A stretch of DNA of 64,000 nt from Cyanophora paradoxa (GCA_004431415.1 QPMI01000452.1:62001-126000); one strand, 5' to 3'; counted from the first letter of the stretch, positions 39,603 to 55,000 are shown. Notes: generated from the sequence alone by a model not told the origin. Made by a program: numbers and translations.

Positions 39603-42600
39603 CTTAAGCGCGGAACGCGCGGGTTGCCTTCAACAAAATCGCTGTTGCTTGTGCTGGCGCTGGCATTCACGTTCACATCCTCGAGAGCTGCTGGTGCGCC
39701 CGGCGGCAGCCGCGATGTAAAATTCCACATGCAGCCATTCGAACTCGATCGCGACCCAGCTTAACGCCGCGGCCGATGCAGGGGATGTGGCGGTCGCCAG
39801 CGGAAAGGCGCAGGTCTCAATCCTGACCCCCGCCGATGACGGCAGCAACCTGCTCTGCAACCGAGGTACAACTGCCGACGCCCCAATCTACGCCATGCAG
39901 ACCGCCACCTGTTCCTTCTACGTCTTTTGCGAGGACAGGGTAAGCTGCCAATAAGCCCTAAGTGTACTCCCGGTCCCTCGCCGACGGTCTGATATTTTCT
40001 CTCTTTATCCTCCTAAGATTCGGTGTGGCTCTTTCGAGCTGGCAGTGTACATCCCTTCGCAAAACAGTTACACACGAACAAGCGCGAACTTGCCTGGTGC
40101 TTACATCACGAGTTATAATCAGCTTCATATTAGCCGCTCGGAAATTCAGCTCGCGCGAGTCACGATCGATGATTTGATTTGACCCTCTTGAGTGCGTAGG
40201 TGAACTGCAAGTCATTCCATCAAAACTTCGGACAATATCCAACAATCCGATCTTTCCAGGTTATTCTTGCGCATTCTATAGCTATGACTCGAGCTCAATC
40301 TTAATATGCATACATTGCGCGAGCTCACCCGCGATCTTTCAATACAGGCCTTACATATGACGAATACACGTTTACTGTGAAGCAGAGGATGGGCGGCCTC
40401 GACGGGAATCCATCTCTAGGAAGGACGCGGATCATAGCTCCCTTGTACATGCACGCGCGAGATTGATGTTTGGCGGCTCTCATTGGAGCTTTTGTCGGCA
40501 GGTGGAAGCGCACGTCCTCATCCGCTCTTGTTCCAGTGGTGACCGACGGAAAGCCCGTTCGTTGGACCATGCACTTCGACCGTGAGTCGCTTAATTATAA
40601 GCCTGCTCTTTAAGCGCATGCGCAAGTCGCTGGTGCGCTAAATCGAATTAATATTAGGTTTAATTTCAATTCTTCGCAGCGGTCAGCGTTGACCCCATGA
40701 TTGATTCGCTGACGACGGAGGGCGCGGACGTGACGCCCCCAATCTCGAATCCTGACTCCCCTGGCCACGTTCCACCCGACTACGGTCCCTACGAGATCTT
40801 CCTCGTTCCCGGTGCCTTTCCGCGCGATGATGTTTCGTAAGCGTTCTCTGGCCGCGCCTCGCCTCTGAACGGCAACAGGGAGTCTCGCCAAACTCAAAAT
40901 GGACGCGACGAATTACCGGTCAACGTGGCGCATGCGGTGCGCTTGTTCGCCATGCGCATGCGCATTAAAAGTGGTCTTAAAAAAGTGTTTGGGGCGCACA
41001 TCGCGCAGATGGCGGCCCCTTCTGCCTGGATACTCCTACAACTCGAGCGCGCCCCTCAACGAAACGTACCTCGCCGATACAACTGCAAACTACACGTTCT
41101 GGCAGAGCGGGTCCCCCCTGTACCGCCAAGGACCTGAACAGAGCCTGCGCGAGCTGCTTAACCACGAGGTTCTTTTAGAAGTGAGGAGCCAGAACGAGCA
41201 GTATTTCGCGACTTACGTCATCTACATACTGCCCCGTGCGCGGACCTGCGCAGCTGCAACGAGCAGATGTATATGATCATGAGATCGATCATGATCGCAA
41301 ATTAGAGCTTTTATATAACTATACATGATCAATGGAGATCACAATATAAATGAAAATTATAATAATTAGTTGCGTAATTTTTTGTGTTCCTCCAGTGGAG
41401 CTCTCCACGACAGCGGTCACGTGGAACCTCGCCGCAGGGCAGACTGTCTTCACCGATCACGTGCGGTTCAATTACATTTGCGCGTGTAGGCGTATTGGAG
41501 CTGACCTTTTTATGCATACGAGGCAGGTAAAGCACCGTGTGACGGTTAATGGCACGGCTAAATATTTCAGAGTGCGCACTCGCGCTTGGTATTCACCCAC
41601 ATCGTTTCCTTCCATTATAAAACCAGTGTTTCCCTCTAGATGTGGAGCTTCGATCCGACAATCAACAATGCTGTTAACGACCCGAGGTTTTGGACTCAAA
41701 TCGAGGACCGCGTTAGCTCCTCGCCGCTTTTCCGGCCAACGTACAGGTGAAGATCTGATCGATTGCACGCACACATGTACATGTTCGAATTCATATGCAT
41801 GTTCAGGTACCCAGGATCAGAGAGCAAGCTCTACGAGTTCTTGGTAAACTCCACGGCGGGGCACTTCGGGGACCGCAAGGTGCACATTCTTCAATTGCGG
41901 ATATTCGTATGTATGTCAAGTGTAGCTGATCATGAGAGCCAGCTCATAGTCGAGTTTCTCACGACAAACTCGCGCTACCTTTCACCGACTGTCGCCATCA
42001 AAGGCGAGCTCTCCGCATTGGGATATAAAATTGAAAGAGGCATAGGGCTTAATAAGCTTCTTCTGCATTGAATTCTTTCTAGATCTGCCTCATGATTCCG
42101 CGTACGCTCACTCCCTCCAAGGCGTTCAGTCGGTCTCCTGCTCACCCAGCGGCACGGATGTACCCATGCGCGTCGCCAAGAATCGCCGCGCAAGGCTGCA
42201 TATGAAGGCCTACGCCGGTTCTGCTCCGCTTTCGTCCGAAGACCTGACATGTGCGGCCGAGAGTTTTGGCTTTCAGGGTCTCGATCTTGTACACGTATAC
42301 ACGTATAATTCTGATGTCCATACCCATGGCCAGTGTCCCTGTTGGCGGGGAATGAAGCGAAAGTGGCGTTGCCGCTCATAGAGCCCGACACAACGACGTC
42401 CCCAAAGGAGACGCGCGCTTCCTTTCTCGCTTCTGTGCGTCCATAAGTATACAAATGCAAAAAATGACTACCGCCGGTTAAAAACCGTTGCGATATCTCC
42501 GCCGGTCAGTAATTTCCGGTATTCTAATAATGGCCATGGCTTGAGCAGGCTGTCGAGACCGAGGAGCTCGTCCTGTGGGTGACGCTGTCGGAGTCTGCGC

Positions 42601-43065
42601 ACCCTTACGTGCCTGGCCACGAGCGCTTCGCCGTAGGAACCTGCTCCTTCATCGTAATCGACGCCACACACGTGCGCCGAGAGCTGTCTTTCCGCAGCCC
42701 TGCGCATCTGTGCTTGGGTCTGCAGGATCGCGAGCGCGCGATATTAATGGCAAATTCATGTGTACTTATGTGGTGATCGCCCGCCCTCGACGCAGAGCTG
42801 CATCGGAAACCGACACAGACCCGGCTACGGCTCGGTGCACGCGATACACAATCTCTACTTTGCGTAAATATATACAGTGCTTGAACTAGCGCTCGAAACG
42901 CATGCGCAGACGCTGTGCACAATTGCGCAAGTGGAGGGCAGCCCGACTCTGACACTGGCAGATTTCGGGACTCCTCTTTCTAACCCCAACTTGGGCGCCT
43001 TCTCCCCAATGATCCCGGTTGATGGTGCACCCCTTCCAACCTGGACTCTTGAATTCAACGGGTGA
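39603..43065 (+). other. Giant gene: leader and non-repeat N-terminal region
   Basis: Exons readable here include LNAAADAGDVAVASGKAQVS with TATCSFYVFCEDR (39760-39939), LTYDEYTFTVKQRMGGLDGN (40350), TSSSALVPVVTDGKPVRWTM (40510), VSVDPMIDSLTTEGADV and PDYGPYEIFLVPGAFPRDD (40682-40838), then SSAPLNETYLADTTANYTFW (41045). They do not show the two-Cys module pattern. Introns run 40-250 bp and several carry ATGATCATGATC-like palindromes (41274, 43112). Confidence 0.55.
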
Positions 43066-46000
43066 GTGTTAGCGCTGCCACGCAGAATTTTAAATCTATA
43101 GCTTGCCCCTTATGATCATGAATGATCATGATCGCTGGCCGTGGTTGACATGTTTGCGCACAGGACCACCGGAGGCACTGCGTCTGTTGGGGCGATGTGG
43201 GCTGCAGGCCGCTGGCACATTCGCGACTCTCCCGGAGGACGTGTGGGCTCTCACACGGTCGATGTGATTACGGTCGAATCATTCGTCTGCCAGAACCGCA
43301 TTCCGGTGCAGTTGCGCTCCAGGTGTCGGCTCCAGTCGCTGGTCAACGTTTTTCCTTCGGACTTTGCGATTGCGCTGCCGTTCTCACTGGCGGTTGATTC
43401 ATCGGATCCCAAAGTCCTCGGCTTCGAATGGCAAAGCGAAAGTGTACGCCTACGATTTGCTGTACGTTTATGTGCGCTTCTTATGCAAAAGCTTACTGGT
43501 TATTGGCCGCAGCTGAATAGCACTGGGTTCGACGTGCCTGTGTGGTGGAACGCGCCTTGGGGCAGCGACGAGGCCGGCTTTGCCCGCGTCATCGTTTTTG
43601 GGATTGCGAATTTCACCTGCGCGCCGAACCGCACCGCCGCTATACCCCTCGAGTTGCCTCGCTTCCATGTGCGCATACGACCTCTATTTGATCCTTCTGG
43701 CGCGCGTGTAGAATCTCTGAATCGCCAACCCCAAAAAATTATTGAAGGTTGTCAACTGTGTTGCTATGTATCTGGCCGACGGCGAGGGCATCGTGCCGCC
43801 ACCCGCCGTTGACGACTTCGTCATGAGCTACACCGCTCCCTCGAACTCGATCTCCATTGTCGGCAGCGCCTCCGACCCCCTTAATCAGACGGTCCGCTCC
43901 ACGTTCCACATCACTCCCAGCTCAGCGTCGCCTCGCGACCGCAATGCGCCCATTTGCACCTTTCGCAGCTTTTTATCTCTCTCCGTGGCCTGCTTCCGGC
44001 AGCCCCGGCTGCCGTCCGTTTTGACTACGCGCCTTCGCGTGGCGTGCCAAGCCAAACCCTTGCCAAGTACCTCGTATGCATATGTGGCCCCTCTTGGCGA
44101 CGCGAGCTCGCCTCGCCTTATTCGAGAGCAGGAGGTTGATGTTGTCAAGGCGGAGATTAAGTGCCCTCGTACGGCCAAGTTTTTCGGAACCGTAAGCCTC
44201 TGTACTTGCATCTTACAATTAATTGTTCGCCGCGCAACTTATCGGGATGAAGTTTTACTGCACGCTCGTCGTGTCTGACGGGAGCGCGGCTCTGCGACCC
44301 GGAGACATTCGCTTGATGCCTGTCGCCGTGCCTGCCGCGGCGGGGACGCTTACGAACATCTCCCCACGCCTGAACTTCACGTACACAAGCACAGTCCCCG
44401 TGCCTCAAGTAGACATCACTGCCGAATACGACACTGGTTTCGTCGCGTGAGCCCGCCTCATTCAATCTTCCTTATCTTATAGACACATCTAGCTCGCTAT
44501 AAATATCTACAAGCCGTCATGATCACGATATCGAGGTGTTCACATGTGGGCATGCGCAGGACATCGGCAAACGAATCGATTGCCCTCGGCAAGAACTCCA
44601 CAGTCCTCTTTATCAGTGCGATATCGATGCCGCACCCCGTCTTCCCCGTGTGCTCCCCAGTTATTAAGGTGCCTGTGCAGACGCGACGCTGGAGTGCGAC
44701 CGGTATCGCATCAATTGGAATGGCGGTAAAGCGAGTTGCAGGCTTAACAAGACCGACGAATCGGTGCGCACGAGATCAAAACCGCGAACGTTCAGAAGCG
44801 ATACTGCTTGAGCCCTGCACGTGTGTCTGATCGCAACGCTGTAAAACGCAGGCCTTCTTTCCTGCTGTCGATGTCTTCACGCTCGAGCTCGCCGGGGACA
44901 TCGCAATTTTATCCCCTCCAGAGCTGATCGAGGACGGGGCAGCAATTGTCTTTACAATCACCGGCACAGGAGCTGGCTCGGGAATAGCGACGCTGAACGT
45001 TTCCTACACGGACCCGGGAGGCCTGGTGATGGAAGCGACGCGTTTCGTCCTTTTCAACACAAGCCTCGCATGCGATAACCTCCGTCTCGTCATTGGGCCG
45101 ACGGATATCGGCAAGGTTTGGACAAACTGTACGATAGCTCCCTGGACCGGTGCACTGATCTGCTTGCACTTGCGCGCGATTATGAGCGCGCACGAGTGGC
45201 CCGGCCCAATATCAATCGACCTGCTCCTCAGCCCCAGGAGTGACATCAATTCTTCTTGAAGACATCGCCGACATCACGGCCACGAACGGCGTGGTCGAAA
45301 GCCTGCGCGCTATCGGAAATAATTGTACTTTTTCCGTCGCTCCGTCTTTCAAGCAGGCTGGCCTCACTGTGTCCGTTGCGTTTGCATCTGGCGGATCCAC
45401 GACAAGCTTGCGAGCTCCGATCCCAGTCGTTGGTATAGATGATCCCGCACTACAATAAATAATATATAATTGCCCCTCCAAATTATCGCGTCATTGTGCA
45501 GAATTCGCGCCGTCTGTGGATTGCTCGCCGGCTCGCGCATCAGCAGGCACTCGCGTGACTTGCCGCTTGTTCATTGCGGACTCCAGCCCCGGAGCCCTCG
45601 AGACGGATATAGAAGTGCGCGACCTGATGGGCTCTATTCCTGAAAGCGCCTTTGCAGTAAACACGTCCGGCGGCAATCTCGTTGTGCGCTATTTTGATGC
45701 TCTGTATATCTTGGTGCCGCGTTTTACTCCAGTGGTTGTTAATTCGCAGATCGCCTTCGATGCAGCGCTGCCCGGCTCAAATCTGACCATTCGCAGCTCA
45801 GCAGCTGCCCGCGCACTTGATATGCCCGTCGGCTTTCAGATCGCACAGGCGGAAACTGTAGCGGTGCGCCAAACATATATAAATCTCATGATCATAATCG
45901 TGCAGCCGTTGTAGCATGCTAGCATGCATATGTGCGTCTAACTCCGAGATTCGCCCAGATCGACGTGGAGAATTTGACTTGCAATTGCATTGCAATGCTT

Positions 46001-49000
46001 CCCGATGGCAGCGGCAATCTTGTGGCGGACTATTCCCGCTGTCGCACACGCTTCTTTTCTGGAGAAGGCCGAGATCTGAAGTGCTACGGTTCGAATTGAT
46101 GAACTCGAATCATAGCTAGCAAGCCTCTGAATCAAATGCGTCCCGGCGCAGCCAACAAGCATGCTCGCAGTCCCAATATCACGATGTCAGATTTCATCGT
46201 ATCGCTTCAGAGTCCGAATGACAAGTACTCTCTCGACTACGCATCCGTCACGGCTCCTGCAGAGGTCTATCCTAACATTGATCCCGCGGTGAACCGTCTT
46301 CGCTTCTTTGTGCGGCTTAACAGGAACTACAACAATGCCTCGATATCCGTTCGATGGTCATCCGCTGTGTCAGGCGGCCGGTCGCACCATGTGCCGGCCT
46401 CGCCGCTGTACGTGGACGTGATAGCGCTGACGGTGGCATGCCCCCGGGGCGATACTGTTGCTGCGACCTACGCGTACAATTACATGCAAGTCCGTTGGCC
46501 TGTTCGCTCGCTTCTCCAGTGCAATGTATCACGCTTCGGTGGGGGCACGCTCTACGCCTCCGACTTTTCCGTCCGCCCAATTTGTGTTTATTTACACTCC
46601 AGCCCATGCAAGCCAGCCGCGCAGGGAAATCTTACGCTGAAAGGCTTTGGGAATGGCGGTCAGCCAGTTCCAGTGGCGCAGCTTGAACCCGGCGTCTCAG
46701 TGGCATTCGCTCTCAAAATGCCGACAACGCGCCCCCAAGTGGACATGAGCGCGGAGCTGATGTTCAACCACGGCGCCCTTCTTTCGCAACTTGGCATGCC
46801 AGATAGCCCCGGACCATTCCAGATCTCCATAACCGCACTCGATTATGCCTTTACCTGCGGCACAACAGGCATCCAGGTGCGCAATACTAGTAAACATTTG
46901 CGTACGCCAAAATCAAGCTTTTATTTTCTTACGTGCACATGCACGTGCATCGCCCTGTGACACAGAACAACAAAACAGTCACCTGCATCCGTATGCACAT
47001 GCGCAACGCGCTGTTGTATTTTTCAAATTCTGATAAGCGCCTTTTATAATTATTCAGTAACCAACCCATCTGGCGTTGATATCAATGACGTCCTGGGGGG
47101 AGTGAACGGAGTTCCAACAATCGAAGGCGCCTATCTGGAGGCAGTACCCAGGCTAGCGTACGCCACCTCGCTTGGTATGACCTACCCCTTTGGAAACGAG
47201 CCGGCAGCCAACTTTTATGTAAGAATACGTTGCGATCAAATATTCATCACCTGCGTTTGAAACTGATGCATGCTCGTCAATCTCATTCGACACAGCCTGA
47301 AACAAGGAAACAATGCGATTTCATTCCGGGATGCACATGCGATTTTCCGGATTGCGACGACCCATCCATATGTTTATCTTGCGAACCCGTCAAGACAAAT
47401 CAGAAGGCGCGTCGCGAGTAAATTTACAGAACTGCCCTGATCATATGATGTATTTCGCTTTTCAGAATCGCTCATGACCGTCCTTGCAGGCTTTTATAAC
47501 GCTGTTAGCCAAGGAACCAGGCTACTCGAACGTTTCAGTATACTACTCGGCCGATCCAACGAACCCGATAGGCTCGAGCTCTTTCGGAATTTTCGAGGCG
47601 CAACTCAATTGCTCGCGCACTCGCGTCGCGGTATGTGTACATGTAGCTTTGCTGCTTCGGGGGTCACCACTGTCGCGCAAACGTAAAACCCGTAAACGTG
47701 CACAGGCCGGCGACAAAATGAACTGTACAATCGTCGCATTGGGCGCCGTACCTCTTCAAGACAGCTTCTTCGGGTCTTTCGCTCGCGATCGCTGCGCACG
47801 TTTGGTTTGGCGCGATTTGATGCGTATCATGATCAGGTCTATTGCCGGCGGGTTCTCCCAGGCGTCAATAACCACGACTCTAGCAAGCACGGGAGGCCAG
47901 CTCGGCGTGCGCGTGGCAAAAGCTGAGACGCGATACAAAACCAACTTGCGCAACGCTGTGCAATTGGAGCTTGGCGGCTCTGGGTGTACGCAATGCTGTC
48001 GAAGCCTTCATTCGCTGCATCTAATTATATAAGTGAGCTTCCAACTGATTTAAACGTGCGCGTACACAGCCGGACCGCGCGACTACCTGGATAGTGTAAG
48101 CGGCGTCGACACGATCATCGTCGGTGGCGTCTCATGCACTCCGGCGCGGCTTTGGGGGTTCGTTGTATAGACTAGTATTGTGTTGGCATTTTATGTACGC
48201 GCTCACTGAGCCACGCTTATCCGACAGTGGCGCACCGTACAATACCACATGCCGCGTAGCCAGAGCAGACACGACGAGCGTGCTTAGCTCGGAAATGCTA
48301 CTCGACGACGTCCAGTGGCATAGAAAGCCAATATGTGCGGGAGGAGCACCACATGTATGTCGATAAACATATCATCTAACGAATGGATGCCTTTCTCAGA
48401 TGTCACGCAAACTTTCCCCGACGACTGCAATATTGGTGCGCTCCGGATCCGAATCCAAGCTTACCTCAATCAGCACAATAGTTAGTTCAAGCCCTATCCC
48501 AACACGCACATGAACATGTTTGTGCAGTGGTCGACGTCGTGGTGGCCCAAGCATCGTGTGCCTTCAGGAGCACGGACATACGGAACAGAGAATTTGAAAC
48601 GGGGGTGCGGACGTTTGAGTCGTGTGCTGGATCTAGACCTTTCGTGTGATTTTGTGACCGTGAGGGGTTGCATTCGCAGTTCCCTTCGTACGACGACATG
48701 GTCGAGCGTGCACGAACCCACCCCACTCAGTGTTGGAAGAACACCACAGGGGATTTTGAGTATTACTTCTGCAATAACACTGATTGGGGCATGATCAAGT
48801 TCCAGAACGGCACCATCCTCAACCCAATAGGGCGTGCGTGAGATTACGCTCTGCAGCTTTCTGGATCCGCAACCCTCATACTGGCGATCGCGCAGCTGAC
48901 GCGGAGTACTACGACTGCTACTGCAAAGGATGGATTGTGCGCATTGCATGATGTTTTACCTTATCGCATAATGTCTCACTTTATCGCGAAAACGTCTCGA

Positions 49001-52000
49001 TATCGTCAGGATGTTCAAGAGGAAGTCGAGTGGAGCAATGAGCTTGGCAGGTACAACATTACAATCACGCGTACGAAGACGTCTGTGTGCTTCACGTACG
49101 ATTTGTACGAGCATTACAACCCCCGACAAGTGTGCACGCCAGTACCACGTGCGTCTCGAGCTCGAGCTCAGAATTTTTCTCCTCTAATTCTACAAATATC
49201 ATTCTTCAGCTTTTACGTATCTTGCTGGCTACGAGGCATTGCCCGAACCTCTGTATTCGGATAGTCTGCGGAGCGTTGAGGGCAGCATAGACTTCGATTT
49301 CGCTTCATGGATTGTAAGCCTTTCGTTTAAATTTGCGTGGCGGGCGCACCCGGCCCGTGCTGATCGTGCGCGTCACGACAATGCAGCTAGCCCCGAGTAC
49401 CTGCGCGAAGTACGGCTTCGTTCCGCCGTCGCAAGCGGACCCTTTCCGGCCGAGCGGCTTCCTCGTCCGTCTCGACTGGACGGAGTTCGCTTCAGCCGCA
49501 TACGATGACCTCAACAAAGCCACGCCTCTCAAGGCTATGGCCGCGCAAATTTGCATCCCAGTGCGCTCTGAATCTAGTCGCTCTTTTTCCCTGTCTCTAG
49601 ATCTCTTCTCATATATTTATGTTTGGTTCCGTTTTTCAAAAGTGTGTCATGATCACATTTGAAACGCTCTGTGCGCTCGCAGGTTGTGAGTGCTCCCGTC
49701 GCCACACAGCCGACCGAGCATGATGCAAAAGCGAGGGGTGCCCCTGGCTGTACCGCATATCGGGAGATGGTAGTCGGGCACGAAGAGCGTACGCCTTATG
49801 TTTCCGTCTAAAGCTATAGCTATGTTCTACAGATAGGCGTGAGCTAACAAAAAATACATCACTATGCAGGATGCGAAATACTGTATGAAAAGTATGGCGA
49901 CATTGGACCCACTTTAAGGCCGGAGGATTTCAAAAGCTTTTTGACGCCCACAAACGGGCGAGAGTCGATTCAGCTCGCGCTAGAGCAAAACCGAGAGACC
50001 GGAACCGGTAAACTATGATTGTTTGTTTCTTGATCCGAGATTAATATTGCCTCTAAAACAATTAGCTTGAATTTCCGCACGATCATATTCACCGCTGCGC
50101 AGTCTTTGTGGTGCTCAATGCCGAGAAACCGATGTCTTCCGGCTCCATCGTGGACGTTCGCGTCGGCTTCCCCAATGCTACGAAAGAGCCCATAGGAATT
50201 GCACGCGAGATCTTTGGAGTGCGCACGCTTAGTCCTTGCGTGCGCCCGCGGACCGGCCCTAGCGTCCCTAAAATCGCGCCTGCGCGTGTGCAGGGCACAA
50301 TTGGCGCGGTCTTCGAATACACGCTGCACTGCCCTCAGACACGCATCCGCGCCGGTCGGCAGATGACCTGCACCTTCGAGCAGGCAGAAAATAGGTCCGA
50401 AATTCAAATATCTTTCCACGGAGACCTGCAATTGAATCCGATATTCATTTTGAATGCCACAGCTCGGACTATCTTTCGAGCGGCTTAACGTACTCTGGGT
50501 ACAACGCGTTCGAAGTTCGCCTGCTCGTACCCAAACCCAATGTGGCCGGAGATGCGAACGCCACCGAATACACACCTTCTGCGCTTTTCGTGCCCGGCTA
50601 CGGCGTTCCTGATGGTGCAGGCAATTCCGATTCCAACTGTCGACGTGATCAAGATGGAAGACCTCTTAATTGGGCCTGCCATCAGTTTTTTTTCAAGTAT
50701 GCGGAATCTTGTATCCGATAAATCTAAACATCTCAGTCTCTTGGACCTGACTTTATGCGTAGCATCTCAGCTCTTGATCCGCCAATGGAGGAACAATTCA
50801 TCGCATACGGAGAGTACATCATGCAATACAAGGCTAGCATTCAGCGCCGAGCGAGCATCGGCAAGCCAGAACGATCCGCACCGCGGCAATCGGGTCCAAA
50901 GGCTCAGCTTGCGGTCCCTGTATTTAAGGCGACTAACGACACAGTTTGGTGCTTCCCCTTCATCGTCGCGCCAAAAGATGGCGGTAATTGCCCGGCGCTC
51001 GCATGTGGCCTAAAGCTTGCGATTCGTCATGCGTGTGCACATGCACGCAGCTAAAACCTTGTGCGCTGCAGATCTGCCGCCGCTCTCCGGCTGCTCCATT
51101 TCGGCGACCAATGGGAGCGCCCCGCTTGAGAGTGGCGATTTCCGTCTCGCGACGTCTCGGCCTGATGTTGAAGCGGCGTTCACAACGAGTGCAGCCTACA
51201 CCATCTGGCTCTCGGTCAAGTACACGGGGAAACAAAACAACGCAACCGGCAACGCCTCTGTCTCTATCTGTGCGCAATGCCTGAATTGATGTAGAATCAG
51301 AGGATTGATTCATTGGCGAGATAAATGCATATTTTGATTGCGGTCGCGCACGACTCGAGCAGATTACAGCGATCTACACGGAGGCGACCACATTGCCACG
51401 CGGGATTTCTTCTTCATGTCAGGTGTGCATTTAATTCGGGCGTAATTATGATTTCGAATTCGTATTCGATGTCCGTGTGAATTGTAAAATTGCAATCAGC
51501 GCGCGTGGAGATCCTGCCTGAATATGCGTACAAGTATACACCATACCGCTGGCCTGCTGGCACGACAATTACATTGCGTGTCGTGGCGGAGAACACTTCG
51601 GCACCGCTGGACCCCTCCTACATCTCGCAGGAGACGAACTACATCAACCAAGCAGCGGGCGACAGTCCGATCGATAGGATCAAGCCGTGGACGCTGCAGA
51701 CGGAGACAGTGACCTCACGCACGGGGTGGGTATACGAAGCCTCCGTTCTTACGACGAACTTTACTGTTTGGATTGGATCCGAAGGCGTGTGGGCCGGCTA
51801 CTACTTCCTGCCTTCGTGGTCCCGCAGCGTGCGTCTGTCGCGAGCTTCAGACGTGTCCCTGTACACGCACACGCATACGTATACCAATCCATGCGCCGCC
51901 CTGAGCTTCAATTCACGCGGACGTCGCAGTATCTTCTCGACTACGAAAATGCAGGAGAGGAGATCAGCCAGTGGACTGCGAGCGTCTCTTGGTACGAGTC

Positions 52001-55000
52001 GCAAACTACATTCAACGTGATCTACGTGACTGGCGTGTCCTGCAACCGCACGCGCCTTGGCCTTGGCGGCACCTTCCACTGCGTCCTGGGCAAGCTTGAT
52101 GACTTCAACATCAACAGGAACGCCCCAGTGCTAAACGACTTCAACATCACCGCTTCGCCAGCTGCGGGATTCGGAGTGCCCTCCCTAAGGTCCTTTGGCG
52201 ATAAAGTCGATTCGAACACACGCAAGGTACATATGCAAACACTGTTCTCGCTTGGCGGCTGAAAAGCATATGCACAGCCCTGCGAAGGCTGACGTTCCAA
52301 TTCGCTTGCAGAACGGATCCGTTGCATTCAAACCGGCCGTGCCTTTTTCGGGAGGAGAAATTGCCTTTAGGTGGACTGTTGGAGGCGGTTTGCTCGGTAC
52401 AGGATCGCTCGAAGTAACTGCCGCAACCGCCGCCTGCGCCGTTGGGGACCATCCTCGAACGCCGAAGTGTCGAGCGGCCGCGGTGCGGAATGTGCTGTTC
52501 ACATAATAAAAAGATGTTGAACAAATTAAAACCTTCAATTCCGTGTTATATGACTTGGTTGCGCTGGTTAGGGCGCCACCGTCACAATTGAAGTCACGGT
52601 GCGTTCGCCGCATTCATCAAGCTATAGCGCTCGCGATCGCTAGTCACGTGCACGCGAGTCTTTGAAGACTCACATGCATGCGTGTCTTTAAAGACTCGTG
52701 TGCACGTGACTATTCTGATCTTATAATAATTATTGAGTGCCGGCAGCCGCGCAACGACTCTGTCGGTTTGCAAAATGGGGACGTGCCCTGGTCTACGTAC
52801 TTCACGACCCCAAATAACAACAGCCTCACGGCGCTATACGGCCGCTGGAACGGATCTGCCACGCTGCTTGATGTTCGCGCCAACTTCGCTAGCCCTAGAA
52901 ACGAGGGCCGCTTCCCCTGGGGGGCCCCTGCAATGACCGACTACGTCATGTGGGAGCTCGCCGCTGCGACCGTCCAGATCCAGGTGCTCAACGGCACCTG
53001 GAGGATCGAGATCCCGAGGGACGCGTCACGAATTCCAGTCGGTAATACCCCTCTGCACGTCAATGCAAAAATGCGGTTCTGACAGACTCAAATCGAAGGG
53101 GCAAATGTGACAGTGACGGTCCGCAACAACACGGGCACGCCGTGGGCGCCGGGTCTCGAGCCGGAGGACGTGACGCTCAGCACGACCATCGGCACGCTCT
53201 CCGCGCCCGTGAAAGTGGGCGGAAGCCTTCGCTACACCCTTTCGATGCCTTCCACTCCCGTGGCTGACGGCGGCTCTCTGACGGCCCGCTGGTCGAGCGC
53301 GGTGGATACGAGCACAAACCTCATCACAGCAGATGGCCCGACGTCTTTTAAACTTATTAGTGTGACGCTCGCATGCGACACGACACGACGCGTCCGCTCT
53401 GGAACCCAGAAGGTCTTGTGCACACTCACTGCGGTGCGAAAAAGGAATTTCCAGTCGACGTCGTGCATGATATTCAAAACGATTCCACTCTAAGCTCGAG
53501 CCAAATCGCAGCAAAGCGGATCGGCCCCTCCTCTGTATCTTGAAGACATGGCTTCGCCTATGATTATAGGGCAGCCGGGCTCCGTAACGGCCAGCGCGAT
53601 CCGCAACTCTTCGATCCCGGAAACTGTCAAAGAATTTGACGTGAACGGGTTCTCTACGCACACGCAGCCCGTCCAAGTGCGCGTGCGCTACGCGTTTGAC
53701 AATACTATCGAAGTCACGGGGAGTCCTTTCTCCATCCCTGGGGGACTCTCTGGCATTTTGTGGTGCAACCAAACAACCCTGGGATACCAGGGCGTTGCAA
53801 CCTGCTCGGTGTCCCCGGGCATCGGTTCTCCGAACCTGCTTGTTTCCGGTACGCTTGCTCTGCGTGATCGCGTATTTAATCTACAGCTTTTTTAGCTCTC
53901 TATTTCGAGGTTTTCGTGTTCTGATCTCCCCCGAACACAGATTTTCTGGTCGCAAATAGCACAAAGAACGCACTGCGTGTCTCTTCCTTCTCGCAGATGG
54001 GCGCCAACGTCTCCTTCACTATTGAGGCACTCCACGCATCTGCAACGACCTCCGTCAATGTCTACTGGGCCGACGGCCTTCCCGGCGGGAACGGCACGCT
54101 CGCGGCCACCCTGCCCGTCGAGATCAGGTCGGCCGTCTCGATCGCGTGCACGCCACTGCGGAATCGCATCCTGGGCAACGTGACATGCCTGCTGAGCCCT
54201 GGAGGCTACCTCACGGCCCTGCAGCCTTCGTTCTTTGGCGGCTCGAGCTGCTCGCCGACTCCTGGAGCTTGCAGTTTCGGCAACATGACCTTGGGCGAGA
54301 ATGGCACCCTCTCCTTCACGACGACGCTCCTGCTTGGCGGCACACATGCTATTACACCGACCTTTTCAGTGGGTCTTGGAGGTGGTGCTGTCGCTACTAT
54401 TAGCGTCATTGCATTCCAGGCTGCTCCGACGGGTCTAACTTGCTTGCCTGCTGGTCTGCGAATCGCGGCCGGCAACTCGGCGAAGTGCACTGTTGCAAAG
54501 CAGACAGGAAGTGCCAACCTGAAGACAGGCGACATCCTCTTCTCGACGAGCGCCGGCGGCTCGCTTGGTCTAGTCGCGGAGGAGAGCGGGCCCGGGTCAC
54601 TCTCCATGACGAATGCGGCGTCGACAGAAAATGGCGTCTCATTTATGTGGGTGCGCAATGCGCATTTTGTCGCCTGCATGCAGCTGTACCTGCGGATTGC
54701 CGGTCCTCATAAACCGATAAATACTTCCGCACGTGCAGACCTCGGCCGAGTATGCGGACGAGTTCAGCGGCGAATTGATCGGCAATAAGACAATGCATAT
54801 CCTTTCCGCTTCAACATTCAGCTGTCCAAACGCCACTCGAAGGGGTATTGGCGCTACCTTCACGTGCACGCTGAGCCCGACCCCCGGCCACACTGCCTTT
54901 GTGGTGCATATGCATTGCTTGTTCGATCGCATTCATCACAAACATTATATCTTTTTAATCAAGAGCATTTATATTCATATCTATCTATATCAATTCTACG

